64,000 nt of DNA from Epibacterium ulvae (GTDB taxonomy: Bacteria > Pseudomonadota > Alphaproteobacteria > Rhodobacterales > Rhodobacteraceae). This document shows positions 1 to 9,261 of this stretch, one piece after another. Under the pieces are notes generated by a model. The model was not told the origin of the DNA. It saw only the letters and a program-made list of their open reading frames with translations, and did no database searches. The stretch covers positions 1-64,000 of the forward strand of contig NZ_JAHHIR010000081.1 in the NCBI RefSeq assembly GCF_018678075.1, given 5' to 3'. The position numbers were made by a program, and so were the translations under genes. Positions within the stretch are counted from its first letter, which is position 1, and every line of letters begins with the position of its first letter.

Positions 1-318
1 GATGCCGGGACTGAACAAGTAGCTGAACGTCCGTTCGATATTGGCGGCAGTGTCCCGCCGCGGACCTTCTACCAGGTCTCCCATGCTCTCAAATCGCGTG
101 GACGGGACCGGCGCCGAAATCGCATGCATTCCGCCATCCCAGTCGTTAAAGGCAAATCCAATCGCCGAGATCCCGTTGGCGTGTTCATCCCAGTCATAGG
201 CCAAATCATGCCGGCGCACATTGGCCAACTCTTTGAGAAACGAGGGCAAATCCCCATTCACTCCGTTGCGTTCCCAATCGCTGTTGATCAACTTCAGGGC
301 AGCCTTCTCGTCCAGCGC
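1..318 (-). pseudogene. IclR-family regulator, C-terminal fragment
   Basis: One minus-strand frame stays open from about 318 to the window edge and reads like the effector-binding end of an IclR regulator. It contains LAYDWDEHANGISAIGFAF followed by AISAPVPSTRF, the pattern that closes this domain in the family. The N-terminal helix-turn-helix half is missing: the frame stops making sense at the end of the IS5-type element that starts at 319. The gene therefore looks 5'-truncated by that insertion. It would have been divergent from the livH/livM remnant at 1086-2101 and probably regulated it. The fragment continues beyond the window start. Confidence 0.7.
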
Positions 319-1085
319 GGCTTCGTTGCACAAATCGGGTGAGGGTCGGACGTCGCCTTTTCCCAGAGGAACTTATCCTACGGCCTCTGTGAGAAGTACG
401 CCAAGGGCCGTGTATTGATTGAGGACGGCGATGCGGATTGGGATCTCCGCGACCTGCCTGTCGAAGTCCTTGGCCATCAGCGATTGACCGAGCAGTTTTA
501 TACAATGCATCTTGGTTTCGACACGGCTTCGGCGGTGGTATCCGCCGGAGCCGTCGCCACAGAGTGCGGCCTAGAAACCGCTGCGCATTGACGGCCTCGT
601 TTCGGGCGGAGGCACTGGCGCTTGTGGGCTTCCATGGCTTGGCATTCTTGCGCGGTGGGCTGACAGCATGGGCATTGCGAGCGGCAATCACCTCGTGACA
701 TTTTCGAGTGTCATACGCCCCGTCTGCTGTGACACTGCCGATGTTCTGATCGGGTGGAATTTGATCCAGAAATTCTGGCAGCTTCGGCGCATCACCAATA
801 TCGCAGGTGGTGACCTCGCCCCTCGGCAGATTTCTACGCAATCGCCTGTCGGGCAATGGGACGGCAAAGGGTGCTAAAATCAGGTGCCGCCGTGTCCAGT
901 CCGACCAGTCAGCAGGCTTTGCACAAAGCCAGTGGTCTGCCGTAATGGGAGCCCGAACAGGACCTTCAAAGTCAGGCACGTCTATCGCCGCGTCGCTGAA
1001 ACTCTGTTATCGACCGCGCTTGCCGCTTGGCGGTGGCACCCAGGCCATCGGTGCCAAAATCGGTCCCGGTTGGAAGCTCTTGGCA
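319..1085 (-). mobile_element. Decayed IS5-family insertion sequence (transposase remnant)
   Basis: Pieces of an IS5-family DDE transposase can be read on the minus strand in several frames. In order they are PSGKRGR then a stop, TCLTLKVLFGLPLRQTTGF, VGLDTAAPDFSTLCR, SVTADGAYDTRKCHE with PPRKNAKPWKP, and finally FDRQVAEIPIRIAVLNQYTA. The region between DFSTLCR and the DIGDAPKLPEFLDQIPPDQ block, which in intact members holds the first catalytic Asp area, is deleted. The left boundary at 319 carries GGCTTCGTTGCACAAATC, very like the terminal inverted repeat of IS5/IS903-type elements. No matching right repeat is recognisable, so the right boundary is approximate. The element separates an IclR fragment from a livH tail and cannot encode an active transposase. 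Confidence 0.75.
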
Positions 1086-1154
1086 AGCCATATCGCCTTT
1101 CTGGTTATCCTTGCCATTCGTCCGAACGGCCTTTTCCCGAGGATTTCAGCATGA
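1086..1154 (+). pseudogene. livH-like permease, 3' end only
   Basis: The last two dozen codons before the livM pseudogene read LLASHIAFLVILAIRPNGLF and stop at 1154. This hydrophobic run ending in RPxGLF is how LivH-type branched-chain amino acid permeases usually end. The stop overlaps the livM start in an ATGA arrangement, as expected for a livH-livM pair. The rest of the gene has been replaced by the IS5-type remnant. The call rests on a short match and on context. Confidence 0.5.
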
Positions 1155-2101
1155 ACATTCGAGATTACGCCGTCACCCGTACGTCAAACACCGCCCGTGC
1201 TTCTGCCATCCTTGGGTCTGCGGCACCCTACTGGGCCGGACGTGCCGATCTGCGCCTAATGGGAGAGCTATGCCTTTACTTCGCCCTCGCTTCCCTTTGG
1301 AAACTGATGGCGGGCTATGCCGGGCTGGATTCGGTCGGACAGCGAGCATTCGTAGGCTTTGGCGACTATATGCTGTTTGCCCTGACGATGTTTGGGGGCC
1401 TGCATCCCATCGCCGCAATTGGCGCTGCCGGCGTCCTTGGCGCGTTGATCTCAGTCCCTGTCGCCTTTTTGATCTTCCGCCTGCCTTTTGCCCAGATCAG
1501 TTCACTTGGCGGTGGCTCCGGATCCTCGCTGCCGATTGCCATTGTCTAATCCCTGGCGGGGTCGCACAGCGCACGGGAAAGTCTCAGCTACTGGTGGGCG
1601 CTTGGGTCTGCGGTCTTGGTTGTTGTATCGGTCTATGCCTTCCTGCGGTCCCGCAAAGGGCTGGCGCTGACCGCAATCCGTGACAACGAGCTGGCGGCAG
1701 GCTCGCTGGGTATCGACATCTGGCGCACCAAATTCGTCGTCTACGTCGTGACATCCGCTCTGGCCGCGATGATCGGTGCGCTTATTTTTCTGCAAAAACT
1801 ATGGATTTCGCCCGATGCGGCCTTCAGCGTCAATGACTGGGCCGCTTTTGTGATCTTCACCGTGGTGATCGGCGAGATCGGCACTATCGAGGGGCCCATC
1901 ATCGGCACGCTTGTGGTCTTTGCACTGCGCGAAACGGTGGCCGATCTAGGCACCATCTACCTGCTGGTTTTGGGCGTCGTTGCCATCGTCATGATGCTCA
2001 AATTCCCCAAAGGTGTTTGGGGCTTCATCCGACAACGCTTTGATCTGCAAATCTTCCCGCTCGCCTACCGTGTGGTGCGACGCGACAAAAAAGGATCCTA
2101 A
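1151..2101 (+). pseudogene. livM-type branched-chain ABC permease, frameshifted
   Basis: The frame starting at 1151 reads as a LivM permease (membrane segments, then VAFLIFRLPFAQISSLGGGSG) and hits a TAA at 1547-1549. The family resumes in another frame from about 1560 with LVVVSVYAFLRSRKGLALT, then GTIEGPIIGTLVVFALRET, to the stop at 2101. Between FLIFRL and FAQISSL the conserved stretch of about 18 residues (GAYFAIGTWVVAEVF-like in relatives) is missing, so there is an in-frame deletion as well as the nonsense change and frameshift. LivM would form the inner-membrane channel with LivH. An intact copy of the same transporter type lies at 3901-7261, which may have relaxed selection on this one. 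Confidence 0.82.
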
Positions 2102-2104
2102 TCC

Positions 2105-2964
2105 ATGGCACGCCAGAAGAAGACCGTCCTCACCTGCGCGATCACCGGGGCAATTCATACGCCCACAATGTCAGACGCGCTGCCCTACGCCGCAGATGAC
2201 ATCGCAGCCCAAGCCGTCGCCGCGTCCGAGGCCGGCGCGTCGGTCCTGCATCTCCATGCCCGCAATCCGCAAAACGGATCTGTGTCCATCAACCCGGACG
2301 ATTTCGCAGCCTTCCTGCCGCGGATCAAACAATCGACCGATGCGGTTGTGAACATCTCGACCGACGGCAGCCTGAACAACACAATCGAAGAACGCATTGC
2401 CCCAGCCCTGCGTTTTTCGCCCGAGATGTGTTCGATGAACATGGGCTCAATGAACTTCTCGTTCCACCCGCTGGCGGGAAAACACGATGAGTTCAAATTC
2501 GACTGGGAACGCGACTATATCGCCAACTCAGACAGCTATATCTTCCGCAACACATTCGCCGACATCAAGAACGCAGCCACACAGCTGGCCCCACACGGCA
2601 TCAAGTTCGAACATGAATGCTACGACGTCGGCCATCTTTATAACCTGAAGTTCTGCATGGGCATCGGCCTGTTCAAAGCGCCCATCTTTATCCAGTTCAT
2701 TTTTGGCATCCTTGGCGGAATTGGCCCGGACGTCGAAAACCTAGTCTTTATGAAGCGCACGGCGGACAAGCTGTTTGGCGACAATTACCGCTGGTCAGAT
2801 TGGAAGACAGCTTGTTCATTTCCCGCGGCAAACTGGCGGAAAGCAACGCCCAACAGGTGCAAAAAATCCGCCGCATTGTTGAGGATCTGGGCTGTGAAGT
2901 TGCAACCCCGGATGAGGCCCGCAACATTCTTGACCTCAAGGGCGGCGATCAGGTCAATTTTTGA
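2105..2964 (+). pseudogene. BKACE family (DUF849) beta-keto acid cleavage enzyme, frameshifted
   Basis: The first 230 or so codons match a 3-keto-5-aminohexanoate cleavage (BKACE) enzyme. These acetyl-CoA-dependent, Zn-binding TIM-barrel enzymes cleave beta-keto acids. Visible landmarks are CAITGAIHTP near the start, the metal-binding LHLHARNP around residues 48-55, and MKRTADKLFGDNYRWS. After RWS about 25 residues are deleted with a frameshift, and the C-terminus (LEDSLFISRGKLAESNAQQV to GGDQVNF) continues in another frame to a TGA at 2962-2964. The unshifted frame runs on to 3073 as nonsense. It starts 3 bp after the livM remnant, so the pair was probably an operon for uptake and cleavage of a beta-keto or betaine-like acid. 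Confidence 0.85.
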
Positions 2965-2986
2965 CGCGCCTCACGTAGCGCACGGA

Positions 2987-3018
2987 TCCTTCCCCAATCT
3001 TGGGGAAGGACCCTTTTT
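2987..3018 (+). terminator. Rho-independent terminator
   Basis: A perfect 9-bp stem (TCCTTCCCC / GGGGAAGGA) with a 6-base loop is followed by CCCTTTTTCG. It sits 22 bp after the genuine end of the BKACE pseudogene and before the convergent hydrolase gene. The T-run favours plus-strand termination. Confidence 0.75.
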
Positions 3019-3032
3019 CGAACGACCGACGA

Positions 3033-3797
3033 TCAGGCGCTTTGCGCGGTCAGATAGGCATCGAGCTTGGTGAAAAACTCCATCGGCGTTTCCAGCATTG
3101 GATAGTGCCCGGCGCCCTCGATCACCTCAAGACGGGCGTCTTTCAACTGGATCATATAGGTTTCCCGCATATGATCCGGACCCAGCGCCCCGTCATGGGC
3201 GCCGGCCAGAACCAGGATCGGTGCTTTTATGGCCGCAACATCTTCGGAGAAATCAGTGTTGGTCCAGGTGTTCAGGTAGCCAAGGTAGGCCGCTTTGCTG
3301 GTGCCCGCACGTGCGCGTTCGACCAGGACATTCATCACCGACGATGCATGCAGCTTGCCGGTCAGAATGTTGAAAATCTCCGCCAATGCGGCGTCATCAT
3401 CGCCAGACGACTGGAAGAACGCAGCCGTATCCGCATCCAGACCAAAGCCAGACGCAGGCACAGGTGCCGCAGCCACACCCGAGATCACCCGCTCAGGTGC
3501 GAGCAGCGCGATCTTTTGCATGACCATCCCACCCATCGAGTGGCCGACGACGTGGAATTTATCCCAGCCAACGTGATCCACCACAGACAAGGCGTCTTGG
3601 GCAATTTCGTCGACGGAATAGTCGCCTGTAAACTCCTCGGACAGTCCGTAGCCCCGGAAGTCCATGAAAATCAGGCTGTATTTTGCGGGGTCAAAGAACG
3701 GTTTGACCTGATCGTATACGCCTGAATCGCTCAACCAACCGTGCAGTACGAGCACGCGGATCGGCCCGTCTCCGATTGTGGAAAATCCTACATTCAT
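3033..3797 (-). CDS. Alpha/beta hydrolase
   Basis: This 254-residue protein has the alpha/beta-hydrolase layout. It shows an HGW oxyanion-hole motif near residue 20 (VLVLHGWLSDSG), the nucleophile elbow GHSMGG, the acid region LAGAHDGALGPDH, and the C-terminal histidine in GAGHYP. It is cytoplasmic by the absence of a signal peptide. The substrate cannot be read; relatives include esterases and C-C bond hydrolases. It lies downstream of, and on the same strand as, the livMHFG cluster with about 100 bp between, so it may be the last gene of that unit. Confidence 0.85.
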   Translation of the reverse strand: MNVGFSTIGDGPIRVLVLHGWLSDSGVYDQVKPFFDPAKYSLIFMDFRGYGLSEEFTGDYSVDEIAQDALSVVDHVGWDKFHVVGHSMGGMVMQKIALLAPERVISGVAAAPVPASGFGLDADTAAFFQSSGDDDAALAEIFNILTGKLHASSVMNVLVERARAGTSKAAYLGYLNTWTNTDFSEDVAAIKAPILVLAGAHDGALGPDHMRETYMIQLKDARLEVIEGAGHYPMLETPMEFFTKLDAYLTAQSA

Positions 3798-3900
3798 TGC
3801 ATTACTCCTCTAATGCGGTGTTAGTTTGCGCGGCGGTGGCAACAGCGCGTGTCACAGACATCACGCGCACCAACCGGCCCCGAATTGAAACCGAGGTGGC

Positions 3901-4872
3901 CTAAGGGGCCTTCGAAAACTTTTGAAACACACCCACAATACCCTTGCGAAACAGCAGAACGCTTATCACAAAAACCACGCCGATGACTACGTTCACCGGG
4001 ACCGAGGTGGCGGCAAGATAATTCTGCATCGTCACGATCACAGTTGCGCCAGCTGCCGGTCCGGTCAACGTGCCCAATCCCCCCAACAAAGCCATCAAGA
4101 TCGCCTCACCGGACATTTGCCAGGACACATCCGTCAGCGTTGCGATCTGAAAAACCAGGGCCTTGGTTGACCCAGCAAGCCCTGCCAGCGCCGCAGACAC
4201 CGTGAACACAGATAGCTTGTAACGGTTCACATTATAGCCAAGGGAAATCGCGCGCTGTTCGTTTTCGCGGATCGCTTTGACCACCTCACCAAAGGGCGAT
4301 GTGACGATCCGCCAGATGGTAAACATGCCAATCGCAAAAACCGTCAGAACAAAGAAATACATCGTGACGTGATCTGTCAGATCAAAGATCCCAAGCAGCG
4401 TGCCACGGGGCACATTCTGGATGCCGTCCTCGGCGTTGGTGAACGGTGCGCGCAGAAAACAGAAATAGGCGAGTTGCGACAGAGCCAGCGTTGTCATCGC
4501 AAAATAGATACCCTGGCGACGAATGGCGATAACACCAATGGCCAGGCCCAAAACAGCCGCTCCGCCAACACCGATCAAGATCCCAGTCAGCGGTCCAACA
4601 TCCAGAATCTTGACGCAATAGGCGGTGAAATAGGCCCCGCCGCCAAAGAACGTCGCGTGACCAAAGGACAGCAGACCTGTGTATCCCAGCAGCAGGTTCA
4701 AGGCGCTGGCGAACAAGGCAAAACACAGGATCTTCATCAAAAACACAGGGTAGAGAACGGCCGGCGCCACCAGCAGCACCACCGCCAGGATAGCAAATGC
4801 TGCAAGCTTTAGAACTCGCGCGCTTGGCAGGCTTTGCGCCGGTCCCGGCACATGTGTGGTTGTGTTGGACAT
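3901..4872 (-). CDS. livM: Branched-chain amino acid-type ABC permease LivM
   Basis: This inner-membrane permease of the HAAT (branched-chain amino acid/amide) ABC class has about 323 residues. Typical LivM segments are LNLLLGYTGLLSFGHATFFGGGAY, read here in part as YTGLLSFGHATFFG, the cytoplasmic-loop motif AIRENEQRAISLGYNVNRYK, and GGLGTLTGPAAGA near the C-terminus. The ATG at 4872 is preferred because GGAAAGGA lies a normal distance upstream, whereas the upstream ATGs abut it. It overlaps the end of livH by translational coupling range. The transported compound is probably an amino acid, amide or related carboxylate; the sequence does not say which. Confidence 0.9.
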   Translation of the reverse strand: MSNTTTHVPGPAQSLPSARVLKLAAFAILAVVLLVAPAVLYPVFLMKILCFALFASALNLLLGYTGLLSFGHATFFGGGAYFTAYCVKILDVGPLTGILIGVGGAAVLGLAIGVIAIRRQGIYFAMTTLALSQLAYFCFLRAPFTNAEDGIQNVPRGTLLGIFDLTDHVTMYFFVLTVFAIGMFTIWRIVTSPFGEVVKAIRENEQRAISLGYNVNRYKLSVFTVSAALAGLAGSTKALVFQIATLTDVSWQMSGEAILMALLGGLGTLTGPAAGATVIVTMQNYLAATSVPVNVVIGVVFVISVLLFRKGIVGVFQKFSKAP

Positions 4873-4873
4873 G

Positions 4874-5758
4874 CTATGCATCCTTTCCAAAAAGACCCGC
4901 CGGGCGGAAGTAGAGAACGATTGCCATGATCACAAAGACCACCACGTTGGACGCCTCGGAATAGATGACCTTGGTCAACCCTTCGACCAAACCCAGTGCA
5001 AAGCCCGAGATGATGGCGCCCATGATCGAGCCCATGCCGCCAATGACGACCACCGCAAAGACCACGATGATCAGGTTCGACCCCATATAGGGGCTCACCT
5101 GAAACACCGGCGCCGCCATGATGCCTGCGATGCCTGCAAGCGCTGCACCAAAGGCGTAAGTGGCTGTAATCAATACCGGAACATTCAGGCCAAAAACCTC
5201 GCTCAGGGACGGATTTTCAGTTGCAGCACGCAGGATCGACCCGATCTTGGTCCGCTCGATCAAAAGCCAGGTGCCAAAACACACGATCAGCGACACCACG
5301 ATCACAAAGGCGCGGTAGTGCGGCATGAACATAAAGCCAAGGTTGCTGGCACCGGACAAGGACGCCGGCGGCGAATAGGGCTGCCCCGCAACGCCAAAGA
5401 CATATTGCATGCCCCCTTCCAGGATCAACGCAAACCCAAAGGTCAGCAACAATCCATACAGCGGATCCAACCCGGCCAGACGCTGCAACATCGATCGCTC
5501 CAAAACGGCCGCCAAAGCCGCCAGAATCAACGGAACGATCAACAAGGAGACCCAAAACGACGCCTCCAGATAGGCCGACAACATATAGGCCGAAAAGGCA
5601 CCCAGCATGTAAAACGCACCATGGGCAAAATTGATGATCCGCAGCATGCCAAAAATGACCGCCAGCCCGAGGCTCAGCAGCGCGTAAAAGGCGCCGTTAA
5701 AAAGACCAATCAACAACTGGCCCGCCAGCGCAGGCACTGAAATTCCAAAGATTTCCAT
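4874..5758 (-). CDS. livH: Branched-chain amino acid-type ABC permease LivH
   Basis: A 294-residue, strongly hydrophobic permease with LivH hallmarks: GLFNGAFYALLSLGLAVIFG, RIINFAHGAFYMLGAF, and GGMGSIMGAIISGFALGLVEG, ending RPAGLFGKDA. It would pair with LivM to form the membrane channel. The ribosome-binding site GGCGGAGGAAATATA directly precedes the ATG. It follows livF by 14 bp on the same strand, in the order livG-livF-livH-livM. Confidence 0.92.
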   Translation of the reverse strand: MEIFGISVPALAGQLLIGLFNGAFYALLSLGLAVIFGMLRIINFAHGAFYMLGAFSAYMLSAYLEASFWVSLLIVPLILAALAAVLERSMLQRLAGLDPLYGLLLTFGFALILEGGMQYVFGVAGQPYSPPASLSGASNLGFMFMPHYRAFVIVVSLIVCFGTWLLIERTKIGSILRAATENPSLSEVFGLNVPVLITATYAFGAALAGIAGIMAAPVFQVSPYMGSNLIIVVFAVVVIGGMGSIMGAIISGFALGLVEGLTKVIYSEASNVVVFVIMAIVLYFRPAGLFGKDA

Positions 5759-5772
5759 TATATTTCCTCCGC

Positions 5773-6480
5773 CTAGACCCCAAGAACCCGGCTGATAAGC
5801 TCTTCGTTTTCCGACAGTTCCTCGGCAGGGAAATCGGCCACGACTAGGCCGTTCTCGATCATGTAAAAATGATCCGCCAACTTGCGGGTAAAGAGCATGT
5901 TTTGTTCGACTAAAAGAATGGTGAGCCCACGTTTTTTCAGGTCCTGCAGCAGTTCAGCGATCTTTTGTACAAAAACCGGTGCCAGCCCTTCGGTAGGCTC
6001 GTCCAACAAGATCAAGTCCGGCCCCGCCAACAACACCCGCGCCATGGCCAGCATCTGCTGTTCGCCACCAGACAGGGTGCCCGCAGGCGCGTGACGGCGT
6101 TCCTGGATATTGGGGAAAAAGCTGTGCAGCTCATCAATGCTCATGCCGCTGTTGCCAACCTTGGGCAGCAGCTTCAGATTTTCCTGAACGCTCAAGCTGT
6201 TATAGGTTCCGCGGTCTTCGGGGACAAAGCCTATACCCTTGTAGGCCAGCTTGTGACGCGGCACCGCGCTGATGTCCTGCCCGTCCTTTGTGATCGACCC
6301 TTCGGTCCGCGTCAGCTGCCGGGTGATCGCACGCAGGGTCGTGGTTTTCCCCGCCCCATTGCGCCCCATCAAGGCGACGGTTTGGCCGCGTTTGACGTTG
6401 ATCTCGATACCATGCAGCGCTTTGCTTTCACCGTACCACCCGTGGATGTCCGAGAGCGCGAGACAGTTTTCTTCAATCAT
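5773..6480 (-). CDS. livF: ABC transporter ATP-binding protein LivF
   Basis: A 235-residue ATPase with Walker A GRNGAGKTT, the LivF-typical GFVPEDRGTYNSLSV, signature LSGGEQQMLAMARVL, Walker B LILLDEPTEGLAP and the switch region LLVEQN. The start at 6480 (MIEENCLAL) is chosen because the domain begins there. A longer frame to 6600 would add 40 residues unlike the family and overlap livG heavily. The remaining 8-bp overlap with livG suggests translational coupling. Confidence 0.92.
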   Translation of the reverse strand: MIEENCLALSDIHGWYGESKALHGIEINVKRGQTVALMGRNGAGKTTTLRAITRQLTRTEGSITKDGQDISAVPRHKLAYKGIGFVPEDRGTYNSLSVQENLKLLPKVGNSGMSIDELHSFFPNIQERRHAPAGTLSGGEQQMLAMARVLLAGPDLILLDEPTEGLAPVFVQKIAELLQDLKKRGLTILLVEQNMLFTRKLADHFYMIENGLVVADFPAEELSENEELISRVLGV

Positions 6481-7261
6481 AATCTGTTCCAATATATGCG
6501 CGCCGCACTTCGCTGTCGTTTCGGATTTCTGAAAACGTCCCCTTTGCCACAATCTCACCACGTGCCAGAACGGTTGCGGTGTCACACAGATCTTCAACAA
6601 CGTTCAGATTGTGCTCCACCATCAGCGTGGTGCGATCTTGGGAGATCTCTTTGATCAGCGCCGACACCATGCCGATGTCTTCGATCGCCATGCCCGCCAT
6701 GGGTTCATCCAGTAAAATCACCTTTGGATCGAGCGCGAGTGTTGTGGCGATCTCCAACGTGCGTTTGCGCCCATAGGACAGGTCTGCCGCGCGTTTGTCG
6801 GCAAGATCGGCAATGCCAACCCGGTCCAACAGATACATCGCCTCGTCCCGCAGGCTGTCCAACAAGCCCAATCCGCACCAGAATTGAATGTCGCGTCCGG
6901 TGCGCCGTTGCAGGGCCACACGCACATTTTCCAGCACCGTCATTTCCGGAAACACGGCTGAGATCTGAAACGACCGCACCATACCCATCCGCACAACCTT
7001 CTCGGGTCGTATCCGTGTAATATCCTGGCCCGCCAGTGAAATTGTACCCGATGTCGGTTCATGGAATTTGCTGAGCAGCGAGAAAAACGTGGACTTGCCC
7101 GCACCGTTCGGCCCGATCAGCGCATGAATTTGACCAGGTTGAAAATCAACATCTACATTCTTAACCGCATGAAATCCGCCGAAGCTTTTGCACAGACCTC
7201 GTACGGAGAGAACGGGCGTGTCCGACACCGCCTGCCCGTCATTCACAAGCTCCTGGATCAT
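6473..7261 (-). CDS. livG: ABC transporter ATP-binding protein LivG
   Basis: A 262-residue ATPase of the LivG type, with Walker A GPNGAGKST near residue 52, Q-loop followed by MVRSFQISAVFPEMTVLENV, signature LSYGRKRTLEIATTLA (the variant found in LivG proteins), Walker B VILLDEPMAGMA and the H-loop VEHNL. It carries the usual LivG C-terminal extension for coupling to the permease. It overlaps the GST-like gene upstream by 4 bp and livF downstream by 8 bp, so the three are probably one transcript. Confidence 0.92.
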   Translation of the reverse strand: MIQELVNDGQAVSDTPVLSVRGLCKSFGGFHAVKNVDVDFQPGQIHALIGPNGAGKSTFFSLLSKFHEPTSGTISLAGQDITRIRPEKVVRMGMVRSFQISAVFPEMTVLENVRVALQRRTGRDIQFWCGLGLLDSLRDEAMYLLDRVGIADLADKRAADLSYGRKRTLEIATTLALDPKVILLDEPMAGMAIEDIGMVSALIKEISQDRTTLMVEHNLNVVEDLCDTATVLARGEIVAKGTFSEIRNDSEVRRAYIGTDYD

Positions 7262-7869
7262 TGGAACACCGTTGATGCCAAGGACGGCCGCTGCGTCAGC
7301 TGTTCGGACAGTGTGTTGAGAGCCGGAACCCGCGCATGCCAGGCAGCATCCGCAAATCGGAACTGGGTGTAGTTCAGCGCGTTCACAACCGCGATGCCAA
7401 CAAACCGCTCGGTCAGGACGGCAGCGTTGGACTGCGCGATCTTCTCCAACGCCATCAACAGATCATCAATCGCTTGAAACCGCCGCTGACCCATTTCCGT
7501 TTTGTCAAAACTCGGATCCGCTGGATTCCCCGTCGATGCCTTGCGGCTTATGATAATATTCACGGACAGATCGACAACGCTTGCCGCCAGCGACAGCGCC
7601 TCAAGCTCTGGGTCACCGGTCGCAAAATACTGCGGATCCGACTTTGTGTTCTCTTTGGCGTATTGCACAATCAACAGCGCTTCTGAGATCGCATGCCCCG
7701 CGTCCGTCACCAGAACAGGAACCCGGCGGGCGGGATGCACCTCGGTCAATTCTTTCGGGTCAGACCAGGGATCGACGATTTCAAGTTTCAGATCATCATA
7801 GCCAGCTTCGACAAGCGCAGCATGTGCCAGACGACCATAGGGAGAGGTCGGGCTTTTTATCAGCAACAT
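7258..7869 (-). CDS. Glutathione S-transferase-like protein
   Basis: A 203-residue protein with an N-terminal thioredoxin-fold half (LLIKSPTSPYGRLAHAALVEAG, given here only in outline, then PARRVPVLVTDAG and HAISEALLIVQY). The Val-Pro-Val and Glu-Ala pair is how GSTs hold glutathione. An all-helical C-terminal half follows. The start at 7869 is used because the frame above it has no GST-like sequence. It is embedded between the binding-protein gene and livG. The reaction is unknown; in such catabolic clusters these proteins often act in isomerisation or detoxification of an intermediate. Confidence 0.8.
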   Translation of the reverse strand: MLLIKSPTSPYGRLAHAALVEAGYDDLKLEIVDPWSDPKELTEVHPARRVPVLVTDAGHAISEALLIVQYAKENTKSDPQYFATGDPELEALSLAASVVDLSVNIIISRKASTGNPADPSFDKTEMGQRRFQAIDDLLMALEKIAQSNAAVLTERFVGIAVVNALNYTQFRFADAAWHARVPALNTLSEQLTQRPSLASTVFQ

Positions 7870-7907
7870 GGGGGAGTTTCTTTCGATGGATTTGCAGCGA
7901 CAAGACA

Positions 7908-7933
7908 GCGCCACACCTCATGCGGTGTGGCGC
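7908..7933 (-). terminator. Intra-operon hairpin after binding-protein gene
   Basis: A perfect 10-bp stem (GCGCCACACC / GGTGTGGCGC) with a 6-base loop lies just after the stop of the substrate-binding protein gene. There is no good T-run on the minus strand. It may be a partial terminator or an mRNA-stabilising hairpin that keeps the abundant binding protein above the membrane components. Confidence 0.6.
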
Positions 7934-7939
7934 CTATCA

Positions 7940-9139
7940 TCAATTGACGAGCGGGCAGCCACTTTCGGCCGCAGACAGGAAGAAATCCGACCCATCAATG
8001 CGCGACAGAATTTTATACAGATCCGTGGGACCTGTGGATTCTGATGGCGCCTTCACCTCGGCCAGCAGCATGTCATAAACCACGCGGCCATTTTCTTGGA
8101 TGCTTGCGTTCTCAAGAATTCCGGCGTCGACGGGCAAGGAATGCATCATCGCCGTGACCTCAGCCGCGTCTTGCGATTTGGCGGCAGCAACGCTTTTGAG
8201 GTAATGCGTGGTCGCGGCATAGGCATTTGCATGCCCCATGGTCGGAACCTGGCCACCATTGCGCTCCATGAACCGTTCGGCCCAGGCTGTGGTGGTGTCA
8301 TTCATGTTCCAATAAAACGAGGTGCTGACCCGGATGCCCTGCGCCACGTCCAGCGTCAAAGCCTGCGCATTGTTGGAAAAGAACAACAGCGCCGCCAGCT
8401 TGTCGCCAACCCCAAAGGATCGCGCCTGTTTGATCGCGGTTTCGGTGTCAGACCCGGCATTGGCAAGCCCCACAACATCCGCCCCAGACGCCTGAGCCGC
8501 CAACAGGGCCGACGCCATATCATTGGTGTTGAGCGGGTGCAGCGTCTCGCCTTTCATACCACCGCCGGCATCGACAACGGCATCGGCGGCATCTGTCGAC
8601 AAGGCGCGGCCAAACACATAATCCGCCGTGATGAAATACCAATCCTTCAAGCCCTGATCGACCAAAGTGCCCGCAACCCCGCGCGCCAATTCACGCGTCG
8701 TAGGAGCCCATTGGGTGCCATAGGGGGAGCATTGATCGCCCACAAAATTGGGCGCATAGCCCCCTGTTGTCATGGTGATCACTTTGGATTCTGCCGCACG
8801 CCCCTGCACCGCAAGGCCAACCGCGCTGGAGCCGCCAAAGGTGATCGCATCGACGCCTTGTTCATCAATGAAACGCTGCGCGAGGGATGATCCAACGTCG
8901 GCTTTGTTCTGGTGATCGGCGCTCAGAACCTCAACCGTGGTTCCCAGGGACGAGGTGTCAAAATCCTCGACAGCCATTTGCACCGCCAGCAGCGTGTTTG
9001 GCCCACCATTGCCCGAGAAAATGCCGCGCATGTCGTCCAGAACCAGGATCTTGACCGGGTCCTCAGCAGCGAAAACCGTTTGCGACGTTGCGAGACAGGT
9101 CGCAAAAGCGACAGATGTGAGTTTTGATAACGTGCTCAT
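7940..9139 (-). CDS. Periplasmic substrate-binding protein of branched-chain amino acid type
   Basis: This 399-residue protein begins with a signal peptide ending near VFAAED. The mature part has the type I periplasmic-binding fold, with VKILVLDDMRGIFSGNGGPN near the N-terminus, given here in outline, the hinge-region sequence DWYFITADYVFGRAL and ANAYAATTHYLKSV. Sister proteins in roseobacters are Leu/Ile/Val-type (LivK) receptors linked to livHMGF. It would deliver ligand to the LivHM channel encoded downstream. The ligand is not evident. The nearby semialdehyde dehydrogenase hints at a compound degraded through a semialdehyde, but that is inference. Confidence 0.88.
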   Translation of the reverse strand: MSTLSKLTSVAFATCLATSQTVFAAEDPVKILVLDDMRGIFSGNGGPNTLLAVQMAVEDFDTSSLGTTVEVLSADHQNKADVGSSLAQRFIDEQGVDAITFGGSSAVGLAVQGRAAESKVITMTTGGYAPNFVGDQCSPYGTQWAPTTRELARGVAGTLVDQGLKDWYFITADYVFGRALSTDAADAVVDAGGGMKGETLHPLNTNDMASALLAAQASGADVVGLANAGSDTETAIKQARSFGVGDKLAALLFFSNNAQALTLDVAQGIRVSTSFYWNMNDTTTAWAERFMERNGGQVPTMGHANAYAATTHYLKSVAAAKSQDAAEVTAMMHSLPVDAGILENASIQENGRVVYDMLLAEVKAPSESTGPTDLYKILSRIDGSDFFLSAAESGCPLVN

Positions 9140-9261
9140 AAGTATCCTCCCAGATTGAGCAAAGTTTTATGGGGCACGCGTGGCCTTTTGATGGGACCCT
9201 CGCGCGCCGTGCAAACTCGACAGACCTCCTCCAGCCCGCCGAATTTGCAATCTGCCGCCGG

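Noticed and set aside
915-930. GGCTTTGCACAAAGCC as the right end of the IS5-type element
   Set aside because: It is internal transposase coding sequence (TTGFVQSLL on the minus strand), and further transposase sequence lies to its right.
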